Origin: Oceanobacillus profundus
Lineage (GTDB): Bacteria; Bacillota; Bacilli; Bacillales; Amphibacillaceae
DNA: 64,000 nt
Assembly (NCBI RefSeq): GCF_003515705.1
Contig: NZ_QWEH01000002.1
Location: 407,707-471,706 of the forward strand
Direction: 5' to 3'
A program made the position numbers and the translations under genes. This document shows, piece by piece, positions 25,874-34,288 of the stretch (its first letter is position 1; every line of letters starts with the position of its first letter). A model generated the notes under the pieces. It had not been told where the DNA came from. It saw nothing but the letters and a program-made list of their open reading frames with translations, and did not search any database.

Positions 25874-26473
25874 ATGGAGCGTAAATCCTTAATTAAAAAG
25901 TTTGATAAACAAGCAAATAAGTATAACAAACGCCGCAAAAACGATAGTGCTTATCGGTTTCGTGAGCGGATTTTTCAAGATGTAGAAGGAAAGGTTTTAG
26001 AGGTTGGTATTGGTTCTGGTCTTAATTTTCCCTTCTATAATAAAGACGTTGAATTGACTGGGGTGGATTTCAGTGGTGAAATGATGAAGGTAGCGCAATT
26101 GGCCGCAAAAGAATTTCCTTTTAAAGCTACATTCATAAAAGAAGATGTTGAGTCTGTGAAATTTAACGAAAGCATTTTTGATACGATTGTATCTTCAACA
26201 ACTTTATGCGCGTATCAAAATCCTGTCATTGTCTTAAACAACTTTCAAAAATGGTGTAAGCCAGGAGGGAAAATACTTATGATGGAGCATGGAATCAGTA
26301 CGAACAAACCATTATCATGGCTACAAAAATCATTGGATCCGTTGGCATTAAAATTTGTAGGGTGCCACCAGGACAGAAATATTAGTGAAATTGTAAAAAA
26401 ATCTAGTTTACAACTTATTAAGGAAGAGCGTTATATGGCGGGTTGCCTATATTTGATATGGGCTAAACCATAA
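25874..26473 (+). CDS. Class I SAM-dependent methyltransferase
   Basis: Cytosolic methyltransferase of the UbiE/Coq5-like class, 199 residues. SAM-binding motif I is LEVGIGSGLNFPFY near residue 42, the acidic motif II is LTGVDFSG near 61, and motif III is the FDTIVSSTTLCAY segment near 100. GGKILMMEHG is the post-motif strand. Substrate cannot be told; this subgroup is often annotated as phospholipid or menaquinone/ubiquinone-type methyltransferase without proof. Gene stands alone, with an AAGGGATAAGAT leader. Confidence 0.82.
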   Translation: MERKSLIKKFDKQANKYNKRRKNDSAYRFRERIFQDVEGKVLEVGIGSGLNFPFYNKDVELTGVDFSGEMMKVAQLAAKEFPFKATFIKEDVESVKFNESIFDTIVSSTTLCAYQNPVIVLNNFQKWCKPGGKILMMEHGISTNKPLSWLQKSLDPLALKFVGCHQDRNISEIVKKSSLQLIKEERYMAGCLYLIWAKP

Positions 26474-26530
26474 GGATTCAATGATCGCGTGAAGTTTTTA
26501 TCAAACTTTATAGTTACAATAATCTATAAA

Positions 26531-26568
26531 TGTAAACATTTACATACATATTGTATGTATGTTAAAAT
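26531..26568 (+). promoter_or_regulatory. Promoter and TetR-type operator of the VOC/repair/TetR operon
   Basis: TTTACA (26539-26544) and a TTAAAA/TAAAAT box (26562-26568) are spaced 17-18 bases. The perfect palindrome CATACATA-TTG-TATGTATG (26543-26561) fills the spacer. A second palindrome, TGTAAA-CA-TTTACA (26531-26544), overlaps the -35 box. The TetR regulator encoded at the end of the operon is the obvious candidate to bind. Confidence 0.65.
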
Positions 26569-26599
26569 AAACTTAACTTATGATGAGGGTGTGAAGTGA

Positions 26600-27022
26600 A
26601 TGAGACTAAGTAGTTTTTACCCCGTATTGATGACACAGAAAGTAAAGGAAACAAGTGCATTCTATCAACAGTATTTTGGATTCTCAAGTGTTTTTGAAGC
26701 GGATTGGTACATGAGTTTGAAGCAAGAAGAGACTGGTGATGAATTAGCAATCCTGCAGTCTACTCATGAAACAGTGCCCTCTTCTTTTGGAAATTCTGTA
26801 CAAGGATTAATTCTTAATTTTGAAGTAGAAAATGTAGACGAAGTGTATCAGCAATTGATTAAGGAAGAACAGCTTCCATTACATCTCGATTTACGTAACG
26901 AGGCATTTGGTCAAAGGCATTTTATTACAAGTGACCCAAATGGGGTATTGATTGATGTCATTACCGTTATTACTGCAGATCAGTCCTTTCAAGATCATTA
27001 CTTAGAGGAAGTGAGAGAGTAG
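26600..27022 (+). CDS. VOC/glyoxalase-fold protein
   Basis: Protein of 140 residues with two beta-alpha-beta-beta-beta units of the vicinal oxygen chelate superfamily. The N-terminal [21 protein letters not shown] segment and the C-terminal [16 protein letters not shown] segment are typical of glyoxalase/bleomycin-resistance/dioxygenase proteins. It is first in an operon with a DNA alkylation repair protein and a TetR regulator. That context suggests protection against a reactive or alkylating compound, but this is inference. The ATG at 26600 follows a weak AGGGTGTG site. Confidence 0.78.
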   Translation: MRLSSFYPVLMTQKVKETSAFYQQYFGFSSVFEADWYMSLKQEETGDELAILQSTHETVPSSFGNSVQGLILNFEVENVDEVYQQLIKEEQLPLHLDLRNEAFGQRHFITSDPNGVLIDVITVITADQSFQDHYLEEVRE

Positions 27023-27030
27023 AAGTCATT

Positions 27031-27813
27031 ATGAGTGGATATACGCCATTAAAATATTACTTTGATAGGGAATTGGCTCTTCGGCTGGCATATTTAATTC
27101 AGGCGCAGTATCCTCATTTTACCAAGAAGTCTTTTGTGGATACTGTAGCCATAGAAGTTGAAAATATAGAATTAAAGGCTCGCGTTGAGGTAATTGCGGA
27201 CACATTAAAACAACATCTCCCTACTGATTACAAAGAAGCTTTAGCTGTCTTGTTAAAGATTTTGGGACCAGAAAATAATACAGAAGAAGGCATGTTTACC
27301 AAGGGCTATTTTCTAATGCCGATCGCTAAATTTGTCGAAAGCTACGGACTGGAGCATTTTGACTTATCCTTAAATGCAATATATGAAATAACAAAACGGC
27401 ATACATCAGAGTATGCTATCCGACCTTATTTACATGCAGATACTGATCGCTGTATGGCCTATTTTCAAGATTGGATAAAGGATCCTAATTCACATGTAAG
27501 AAGATTGGTGAGTGAAGGAACTCGACCAAGACTCCCATGGGCTAAAAAGATTCCTCCGTTAAAGGATAATGTCCAATACAATTTACGTTTGCTAGAGAAT
27601 TTAATGCATGACAGCTCCCGCTATGTTCAAAAATCTGTAGCAAACCATATGAATGATTTAACAAAAGAAAATCCCGAAGCAGTCCTCAAATGGATACAAA
27701 GGCTTATATCAGATAGTAATGGTATAAACCCTAAAATTATTAAAAACGGATTAAGAACATTGATAAAATCAAAGGATGAACATGCGTTGGAGTTATTGCG
27801 TCAGGTGGAGTGA
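27031..27813 (+). CDS. DNA alkylation repair protein (AlkC/AlkD-like HEAT repeats)
   Basis: Protein of 260 residues built of alpha-helical HEAT-like repeats. The N-terminus (PLKYYFDRELALRLAYLIQ) resembles the AlkC family of DNA glycosylases that remove alkylated bases such as N3-methyladenine. The RLVSEGTRPRLPWAKKIPPL segment (about residues 164-183), followed by SSRYVQKSVANHMNDL, is typical of the repeat core. It lies 8 bases after the VOC gene and just before the TetR gene. Catalytic activity is inferred from family; AlkC versus the YhaZ-like subgroup is not settled. Confidence 0.75.
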   Translation: MSGYTPLKYYFDRELALRLAYLIQAQYPHFTKKSFVDTVAIEVENIELKARVEVIADTLKQHLPTDYKEALAVLLKILGPENNTEEGMFTKGYFLMPIAKFVESYGLEHFDLSLNAIYEITKRHTSEYAIRPYLHADTDRCMAYFQDWIKDPNSHVRRLVSEGTRPRLPWAKKIPPLKDNVQYNLRLLENLMHDSSRYVQKSVANHMNDLTKENPEAVLKWIQRLISDSNGINPKIIKNGLRTLIKSKDEHALELLRQVE

Positions 27814-27827
27814 GGAGTGTAGACAGC

Positions 27828-28415
27828 ATGAGAAAAAATAAAACGGAAACAGAACAAACAATACAAAATTTATTGGAAATAGCAAGACAGCATTTTATAG
27901 CGTGTGGATATGCGAACGTTACCTTAGAAGAGATTGCAAAAGAAGCAAATGTAACGAGGGGTGCCTTATATCATCATTTTAAAAATAAAAAAGGGATTTT
28001 TCTTGCCGTATTTGAAATGGTTCAAATAGAGATAAGGGAGTATGTAGAATCTGAGGCAGCAAAAAATAATGATAGCTGGCAGCAATTAATCAACGGGTGC
28101 CGGGCTTTTCTGGAAGGGGCAGTACAATCGCATAATCAACGCATTCTTTTAATTGATGGCCCGGCCGTTTTAGGCTGGGATACCTTTAGAATAATGGACG
28201 AAAAATATTCGATGAAATCACTGAAGGAACAATTACAGTTTATGCAGAAGCAGGATCTAATAAAGCCTTTTTCTGTAGAGGCAATGTCGCATTGTCTTTC
28301 TGGAGCAATGAATGAAGTGGTATTGTGGATTTCGGACCACCTTAATCAGAAAGACGTGATAGAAGAAGCAATGATTGTTTTACAGAACATGCTAGAAGGT
28401 TTGAGAAATAGGTGA
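27828..28415 (+). CDS. TetR/AcrR-family transcriptional regulator
   Basis: DNA-binding repressor of 195 residues. The N-terminal helix-turn-helix (residues about 10-56) contains FIACGYANVTLEEIAKEANV and RGALYHHFKNKKGIF, the classic TetR signature. The C-terminal ligand-binding domain is all-helical and specific to the subgroup. The ATG at 27828 follows AGGAG by 10 bases and is preferred to the GTG at 27810 that overlaps the repair gene. As the last gene of the operon whose promoter carries a TetR-size palindrome, it probably represses itself and the two upstream genes. Confidence 0.88.
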   Translation: MRKNKTETEQTIQNLLEIARQHFIACGYANVTLEEIAKEANVTRGALYHHFKNKKGIFLAVFEMVQIEIREYVESEAAKNNDSWQQLINGCRAFLEGAVQSHNQRILLIDGPAVLGWDTFRIMDEKYSMKSLKEQLQFMQKQDLIKPFSVEAMSHCLSGAMNEVVLWISDHLNQKDVIEEAMIVLQNMLEGLRNR

Positions 28416-28562
28416 ACCTAAAAATAAGGAAAAGTGGTGCCTCATCGTCCCGGTATATTTGATTGCAAACGAGTAAAATCGCTAGGGGGAGACAGACAAT
28501 CTAAAAACAGCAGCAAATTATTTGCAGGACAATCATATTAGTAGAAGAGACGACACTTACGT

Positions 28563-28721
28563 TTAATCTCTCATCGCTCCGGCCTCACGGGCAGTCATTG
28601 CACCTTGTCCTTCGCTCAAATCCTTTTGGATTTCTTGTTTTACTTTTTTAGTGTCAGTCCCGGCAAAACCTGGTTTCGTACTAGAATGCAACGTCTTATT
28701 AGCTTGTTGATCTTGTGGCAT
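28563..28721 (-). CDS. Small gamma-SASP-like spore protein candidate
   Basis: A 52-residue ORF with a textbook AGGAGG site 6 bases before its ATG. The product is hydrophilic, rich in Gln, Lys and Ala, and contains FAGTDTKKVKQEIQKD and GQGAMTAREAGAM. The GTD-x3-VKQ pattern recalls gamma-type small acid-soluble spore proteins, amino acid stores degraded on germination, and the neighbour is the germination gene cwlJ. It has a single such unit rather than the two or three repeats of SspE. The family call is tentative; that it is a real gene is more certain. Confidence 0.6.
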   Translation of the reverse strand: MPQDQQANKTLHSSTKPGFAGTDTKKVKQEIQKDLSEGQGAMTAREAGAMRD

Positions 28722-28905
28722 ATTGAGCCTCCTAATTATATTGTGAAATAGTCTTATTATCTACAAAAAAGCGATCAGTATGTCCACATGATTTGAATAT
28801 TACATTCGTTGCTTTTACAGAATGACCCTCATTTTCCTAAACATTCTTCAAAACAATGACATTAATACAAGCATTTCTATCATACTTTATTCTAGAGGTG
28901 GTAAA

Positions 28906-29346
28906 ATGGCAAGAATCGCTTACCGGGATGCAGACGTTGACTTAATGGCAAGGATGATGAGAGCAGAGGCTGAAGGTGAAGGAAAACAGGGAATGCTCTA
29001 TGTAGGGAATGTTATCGTTAACCGTGTTGTGGCAGATTGTCCGGATTTTAACGATTTAAGAAACGTTGAGGATGTTATTTTTCAAGTGCAAGGTGGTAAT
29101 TATTCTTTTGAAGCCGTTCAAAAAGGGAATATGTTTTATCAAAGAGCAAGAGATTCTGAAAGACGGTTAGCGGAACAAAATCTGAAGCATTGGAGACAAC
29201 ACCCGGCGAAATATGCGCTGTGGTATTTTAACCCATATGGTCCATGCCCTCCAACATGGTACGATCAGCCTTTTTCTGGACAGTTTAAATTACATTGTTT
29301 TTATGAACCAGCACCTGGAACATGTGAAAGTGTATACATCGGATGA
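28906..29346 (+). CDS. cwlJ: Spore cortex-lytic hydrolase CwlJ
   Basis: Cell wall hydrolase of 146 residues in the SleB/CwlJ family that degrades spore cortex during germination. The catalytic domain starts near residue 12 with DLMARMMRAEAEGEGKQGML, holding the conserved Glu. VGNVIVNRVVADCPDF, GGNYSFEAV and the C-terminal WYFNPYGPCPPTWYDQPF follow as expected. There is no signal peptide, as usual for CwlJ, which is placed in the coat. Length agrees with B. subtilis CwlJ. The partner gene gerQ is not next to it. The ATG at 28906 is supported by an AGAGGTGGT site. Confidence 0.93.
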   Translation: MARIAYRDADVDLMARMMRAEAEGEGKQGMLYVGNVIVNRVVADCPDFNDLRNVEDVIFQVQGGNYSFEAVQKGNMFYQRARDSERRLAEQNLKHWRQHPAKYALWYFNPYGPCPPTWYDQPFSGQFKLHCFYEPAPGTCESVYIG

Positions 29347-29385
29347 CTGGATGTTAGAGAGGAAAGTTGGAAGTGACGAACGAAA

Positions 29386-29426
29386 TAAAAAGGCTCAGAG
29401 AACTTTATCTCTGAGCCTTTTAATGG
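29386..29426 (+). terminator. Intrinsic terminator after cwlJ
   Basis: AAAAGGCTCAGAGA / TCTCTGAGCCTTTT arms form a long stem ending in T residues. Confidence 0.9.
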
Positions 29427-29452
29427 ATATTATATCTGAAGGGTGAGGGTGA

Positions 29453-29806
29453 TTATTCTTCCTCCACTAAATTCCGTGCAGTCGGCATTGCCTCTAATCG
29501 TTCAACAGGGATCGGTTTTCCTGATTTTTCACTAATTCCATATGTTCCATCTTTAATTCGACGAAGTGCATCATTAATTTCCTGGAGGCGATCTCTAAGC
29601 ATGAGGTCGAATCCGGCATCAAGCTGTTGTTCAAATTGCTCTGTACCCATATCTGCTGGGTGATTATCATAATTTGCCAGTTCCCCGACCGATTCATTCG
29701 GACCGGTATTATTTTCGGCTTTAATTTCTTCTTCTGTTTCTTTCTTTAGCTGTAATAGCTGTTCTTTAAAATAACTCAATTTCTCTTTGCTTAGTGGGTT
29801 ACTCAT
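29453..29806 (-). CDS. TraR/DksA-family protein, YteA-like
   Basis: Cytosolic protein of 117 residues with a long N-terminal coiled-coil (LSKEKLSYFKEQLLQLKKET) and a second helix (LRDRLQEINDALRRIKDGTYG), the arrangement of DksA-like proteins that reach into the RNA polymerase secondary channel. The zinc-finger region is present in outline (YGISEKSGKPIPVERLEAMP) but no cysteines remain, so no zinc is bound. B. subtilis YteA is located near the men genes, as here. Function is unknown. The second ATG (29806) is chosen because the AAGGAAGG site abuts the first. Confidence 0.8.
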   Translation of the reverse strand: MSNPLSKEKLSYFKEQLLQLKKETEEEIKAENNTGPNESVGELANYDNHPADMGTEQFEQQLDAGFDLMLRDRLQEINDALRRIKDGTYGISEKSGKPIPVERLEAMPTARNLVEEE

Positions 29807-29933
29807 GTACATCCTTCCTTTCGTTGGCAGAGAGGCAAGTATATCCCATTCCTATCTGTGTAAGTTTAACCATGGTATCAGCCTGAGAGCTTATGGCTAC
29901 CAAGTTTTCTAGATGGGATGGTTACGGGTTAAG

Positions 29934-30869
29934 TTAGATGAGCTCTGCAAGAAGCAGTGAGATTCCTAATAAAAATCCATAAATGGTATTTGTTTTCGCA
30001 GTTGCTGCCATCGCAGGCATCATTTCAATTGCTGTCTGTTTTCCACGGAATTTACGGATTGCTTCACGCGCCTTCAAGCCACTTAAAAATGTTAATAATG
30101 ACCATAATGGTAAGATACCCGTAATAAGGAGCAATGCTGTAACACCATATGCAACGAGCATTAATGTAGCAAGCAATGTGATTGATTTTTCCCTGCCGAT
30201 AAGAACTGCTATTGTTTTTCTGCCGCCAAGCTTATCGCCATCACGATCACGAATATTATTGGAAAAATTAATGTTTCCGATTAATATCGTAATGGGAATT
30301 GAAATCCAAATCATGGATAGTGATACTGTTCCCGTTTGAATGAAATAGGTAATACCAATAATAACCATGCCCATTAGAACACCAGAAAATAATTCACCAA
30401 ATGGTGTATAGGATATTGGAATAGGTCCTCCTGTATATAAATAACCGAAAGCCATACATATTAAACCAATAACGGCAATCCACCAGCTGGAAGCGATGCA
30501 AATATAAACTCCGATAAGAATGGATATCCCATAAAAGATGAAAGCTAAGTTGCGTATTTTTTTGGGAGCAATACCATCACGAACGATCGTCCCGCCAATA
30601 CCAACAGAATTGTCGTTATCTAGCCCTCGTACAAAATCGTAATATTCATTAAACATATTCGTCGCAGCTTGAATAAGCAAGGATGCAATAAGCATTGCTG
30701 AAAATAACAGCCAATTGATCGCACCTTCATTAAAAGCAATCATTGTTCCGACAAATACTGGGACAAATGAGGCTGTCAGTGTATGTGGACGCATAAGTCT
30801 CCACCAGACGTGAAATCCTTCACGTTCATTTAAAGCATGTTTAATCGTTGTTTTTTCTGTAGATTGCAT
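29934..30869 (-). CDS. menA: 1,4-dihydroxy-2-naphthoate polyprenyltransferase
   Basis: Integral membrane UbiA-family prenyltransferase of about 311 residues that attaches the isoprenoid tail to 1,4-dihydroxy-2-naphthoate, giving demethylmenaquinone. About nine helices are predicted. The first Asp-rich prenyl diphosphate site is NMFNEYYDFVRGLDND and the second is the NNIRDRDGDKLGGRKTIAV segment, both with conserved Asp residues for magnesium. The start at 30869 follows AGGGGGA by 8 bases. It is divergent from menF, so menaquinone genes flank a shared promoter region. Confidence 0.94.
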   Translation of the reverse strand: MQSTEKTTIKHALNEREGFHVWWRLMRPHTLTASFVPVFVGTMIAFNEGAINWLLFSAMLIASLLIQAATNMFNEYYDFVRGLDNDNSVGIGGTIVRDGIAPKKIRNLAFIFYGISILIGVYICIASSWWIAVIGLICMAFGYLYTGGPIPISYTPFGELFSGVLMGMVIIGITYFIQTGTVSLSMIWISIPITILIGNINFSNNIRDRDGDKLGGRKTIAVLIGREKSITLLATLMLVAYGVTALLLITGILPLWSLLTFLSGLKAREAIRKFRGKQTAIEMMPAMAATAKTNTIYGFLLGISLLLAELI

Positions 30870-31030
30870 CAAATAGTTCCCCCTGCAAATTATCAATAGA
30901 TATCATACTAATTTTAGCAAATAAAAGAAGGGTGTCAATGTCATCTAGTTGTTATTCGTGTCATATATTGGCAAGATGGGGAGGATTTATTCCTATACGT
31001 CTTGTATAAAGGCATTCATTAAAGCTTGGT

Positions 31031-31051
31031 GAAAGTCAAGTTTTCTAACTA
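31031..31051. repeat. Right-end remnant of the GTGCAACTAAGG repeat
   Basis: GTCAAGTTTTCTAAC matches the right end of the copies at 41318-41432 and 59510-59625. The rest of the repeat is absent. Confidence 0.4.
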
Positions 31052-31067
31052 AATCTAGATGCTTTCC

Positions 31068-31096
31068 TTGAGAAACTGGCGAGCATAGCATAAAAT
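31068..31096 (+). promoter_or_regulatory. Promoter of menFDH
   Basis: TTGAGA (31068-31073) and TAAAAT (31091-31096) are spaced by 17 bases, about 45 bases before the menF start. Confidence 0.6.
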
Positions 31097-31141
31097 AGAA
31101 AGGATGACACCTTTAAAGCATCATTGTGGAGGTTTATATAA

Positions 31142-32527
31142 ATGATTGAAATAAAAGAGGATCAACTTGCATCATTGCTTAATGGAGCAATCGAGCAGCT
31201 TCAGGCAGAAGATGATCGTAGACTTGTTAGTTTTACTAAAAAAATAGCGACCACAAATCCGCTGCAGTTTTTTGAAGCGGCAAAGCATATTTTTGAAAAT
31301 CGTACGTTTTGGACAAGCTCATCGCAAATGCTTTGGCTTACAGGCGTTGGCAATGCGTTTGAAATGGGAGCAGATAAATCTCGATTTGAAGTGATTGAAG
31401 CAGCTTGGAACAAGATGCTAAACGAAGCATATATCCATAATCCATATGAGGTTCCTGGAACCGGGATTGTTGCCCTTGGTGGCATGTCCTTTGACCCAAT
31501 AAATGCGCAGACAGAATTATGGAAGAAATTTCGACCCAGTCAATTTAGAGTTCCTGAATTTTTACTTACAAAATATAATAGTTCGTACTATTTAACGATA
31601 AATGTATGTGTAAGAAAAAATGATCATGCGAAACAACTAGCTGAAGAACTAAGGCAGATTGAACAAAAATTGCTTCTGGGGCAGAAGGTTCCAGATGATA
31701 TACTGCATATTGTAGATGAAAGCGAAATGGACCCTGAAAAATGGATGGATATTGTTCGACAGGCCACAGATGAGATTCGTAACCAACACGTGGAAAAAAT
31801 CGTGCTTGCTCGTGAATTACGCCTTACATTCAACCGTCACGCTGAGATTTCATCGATTTTAAATAATTTATTAAAGACACAGCCAAATAGTTATATTTTT
31901 GCGTATGAAATCGGGGATGATTGCTTTGTTGGTGCTACCCCAGAAAGACTTGTTAAAGTGGAGAAAAACAAGCTTTTATCAACTTGTCTGGCAGGAACTG
32001 CACCACGTGGCAAAACGGAAGAAGAAGACATGAAAATTAGTGAAGCGCTGCTGAATGATGAAAAAAATCGTCAGGAGCATGATTTTGTTGTGCAGATGAT
32101 TAAGCATGGAATAAAAGACTATTGTACAGAGATGACGATTCCGGAAGTTCCAGTTGTTCGCCCTTTTAAAAACTTACAACATCTTTATACTCCGGTTACC
32201 GCACAACTAAGGGATGGCTTTACAATATTAGATATTATTAAGCAACTGCACCCGACTCCAGCGCTTGGCGGAAGTCCAAAAGCAGAGTCACTTGCATTTA
32301 TTAGGGAGCATGAATTACTCGACCGTGGCTGGTATGGCGCGCCAATCGGTTGGATGGACAGCTCTAATAATGGAGAATTTGCGGTTGCAATTCGTTCGGC
32401 ACTAATCCAAAAGAATCAGGCATCGCTTTTTGCAGGTTGTGGAGTAGTGAAAGATTCAGATCCACAAAGTGAGTATGAAGAAACAAAAATTAAGCTTCTT
32501 CCTATGCTTACCGTTTTAGGAGGATAA
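31142..32527 (+). CDS. menF: Isochorismate synthase MenF
   Basis: Converts chorismate to isochorismate, the first committed step of menaquinone synthesis. The 461-residue protein has the anthranilate-synthase-I fold. The C-terminal chorismate-binding half (from about residue 195) contains EKIVLARELRL, GDDCFVGATPERLV, CLAGTAPRGKT, LHPTPALGGSPK and YGAPIGW, with the magnesium-binding Glu residues in ETKIKLLP. A good AGGTTTATATA-type ribosome region precedes the ATG, and menD follows after 6 bases. Confidence 0.95.
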   Translation: MIEIKEDQLASLLNGAIEQLQAEDDRRLVSFTKKIATTNPLQFFEAAKHIFENRTFWTSSSQMLWLTGVGNAFEMGADKSRFEVIEAAWNKMLNEAYIHNPYEVPGTGIVALGGMSFDPINAQTELWKKFRPSQFRVPEFLLTKYNSSYYLTINVCVRKNDHAKQLAEELRQIEQKLLLGQKVPDDILHIVDESEMDPEKWMDIVRQATDEIRNQHVEKIVLARELRLTFNRHAEISSILNNLLKTQPNSYIFAYEIGDDCFVGATPERLVKVEKNKLLSTCLAGTAPRGKTEEEDMKISEALLNDEKNRQEHDFVVQMIKHGIKDYCTEMTIPEVPVVRPFKNLQHLYTPVTAQLRDGFTILDIIKQLHPTPALGGSPKAESLAFIREHELLDRGWYGAPIGWMDSSNNGEFAVAIRSALIQKNQASLFAGCGVVKDSDPQSEYEETKIKLLPMLTVLGG

Positions 32528-32533
32528 AAGTCA

Positions 32534-34288
32534 ATGGATCATATTGAAAAATTAACACGTTATACAGCTAATGTAGTTGATGAAATTGTAAAAAGTGGAG
32601 TAATCGATGTGGTTATTTCGCCGGGATCGCGTTCTACTCCGCTTGCATTAACCTTTACAGAGCATCCTGATATCAAAGAATGGGTTATCGTTGATGAACG
32701 GTCAGCTGCTTTCTTTGCAATGGGAATTGCGAAACAATTGGATCGACCGGTTGCGCTTGTCTGTACGTCCGGTACAGCAGCAGCGAATTATTTTCCAGCA
32801 ATTGTTGAAGCTTACTATAGTAGGGTGCCATTAATTGTTTTAACAGCAGATCGCCCCCATGAGTTGCGTGATGTTGGGGCACCACAAGCAATTGAGCAAT
32901 TAAAGCTTTACGGAGACTATCCAAAGTGGTTTCATGAGATGGCACTTCCTGAAGCAACACCAAATATGCTCAGTTACGCACGTAATAAAGCGGCTCGTGC
33001 AGTGTATATGGCAAACGAGGGAAACCCAGGCCCTGTCCACTTGAATTTTCCGTTTCGTGAGCCGCTTACACCCGACTTTTCATTGGAAAACATATGGGAA
33101 AACCCTAATGCGACAGATGAAATGCAAACCGTTAATACTTTTATGGACGGTGAGAAGCGTTTATCCGAGCAGCAGATAGAACAGCTTGTTCAGAAACTGG
33201 CTGATGGAAAAAAAGGACTTATTGTCTGTGGTCCACAAACAGATAAGCGATTTGCTCAAGTGATTACGGAACTCGCATTGAAATGGAGGCTTCCGGTTTT
33301 AGCCGATCCATTGTCTCAAGTCCGCGCTGGCAGCCATGAGAAGGATCATGTGATTGAAGCATATGATGCTTTTCTAAGAAACAAAACGATACGAGAACAG
33401 TTGGAACCTGATTATATTATCCGTTTCGGTGCAATGCCAGTTTCGAAGGCATATCTTTTTTATGTGAAAGAGCATGCACATGTGAAACAATACATTGTTG
33501 AGGGAAGCAGCGGTTATCGAGAGCCTGCGGGAAATAGGACGGAGTTTATCTTTGCTGATCCAGTAATGCTTTGTCGTGCAATACAAGCAACTTCATCTAT
33601 AAATGAGGTGGAGTTGAGCTGGCTAAATCGTTGGCAGGAAATGAATCAAATTTCAAAGAAACATCTTTTAAGCGGCAAGGAGTCACAGGTAACAGAGGGA
33701 GAGGCCGTACGTGGTCTTTGTGAAGTTATACCGGATCAAAGCACGCTATATGTAGGAAACAGCATGGCAATACGCGATGTTGACACCTTTTTTATGACAA
33801 CACCGAAGCAGGTGCAGGTTCTCGCTAACCGAGGCGCGAATGGAATCGATGGAGTCGTATCTAGTGGTGTTGGAGCTGCTGCAACAGGGAGAACAGTGAC
33901 ACTCTTAATTGGTGATCTTTCGTTCTTCCATGACATGAACGGGTTGCTTGCAGCGAAGCACTACAAATTAAATATAACGATTTTACTTGTTAACAATAAT
34001 GGTGGCGGCATTTTCTCGTTTTTACCACAGTCCAATGATAAGCGGCATTTTGAAGCGTTATTTGGAACACCAGTCGATATTGAATTTAAAAAGGCGATTG
34101 AAATGTATGGTGGTGAATATATGCAAGCAATGACAGAAGACCACTTGAAGGAGCTGCTTGCTGCAAGTTACCTGCATGAAGGACTTTCTGTTATTGAAAT
34201 TAAAACAGATCGTACAGAAAATGTGACATGGCATCGAGAAAAATGGAATGCAATTGAAAAGGAAATCTTGCAGGATTGGGATGGGTAA
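32534..34288 (+). CDS. menD: SEPHCHC synthase MenD
   Basis: Thiamine-diphosphate enzyme that joins 2-oxoglutarate and isochorismate to give 2-succinyl-5-enolpyruvyl-6-hydroxy-3-cyclohexene-1-carboxylate. The 584-residue length is usual. The cofactor-activating glutamate lies in VDERSAAFFAMG near residue 54, and the ThDP/magnesium motif is the GDLSFFHDMNGL region near residue 460, with NNNGGGIFSFLPQ after it. SPGSRSTPL near residue 30 binds substrate carboxylates. It starts 6 bases after menF and overlaps menH by 8 bases, so the three are translated together. Confidence 0.96.
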   Translation: MDHIEKLTRYTANVVDEIVKSGVIDVVISPGSRSTPLALTFTEHPDIKEWVIVDERSAAFFAMGIAKQLDRPVALVCTSGTAAANYFPAIVEAYYSRVPLIVLTADRPHELRDVGAPQAIEQLKLYGDYPKWFHEMALPEATPNMLSYARNKAARAVYMANEGNPGPVHLNFPFREPLTPDFSLENIWENPNATDEMQTVNTFMDGEKRLSEQQIEQLVQKLADGKKGLIVCGPQTDKRFAQVITELALKWRLPVLADPLSQVRAGSHEKDHVIEAYDAFLRNKTIREQLEPDYIIRFGAMPVSKAYLFYVKEHAHVKQYIVEGSSGYREPAGNRTEFIFADPVMLCRAIQATSSINEVELSWLNRWQEMNQISKKHLLSGKESQVTEGEAVRGLCEVIPDQSTLYVGNSMAIRDVDTFFMTTPKQVQVLANRGANGIDGVVSSGVGAAATGRTVTLLIGDLSFFHDMNGLLAAKHYKLNITILLVNNNGGGIFSFLPQSNDKRHFEALFGTPVDIEFKKAIEMYGGEYMQAMTEDHLKELLAASYLHEGLSVIEIKTDRTENVTWHREKWNAIEKEILQDWDG

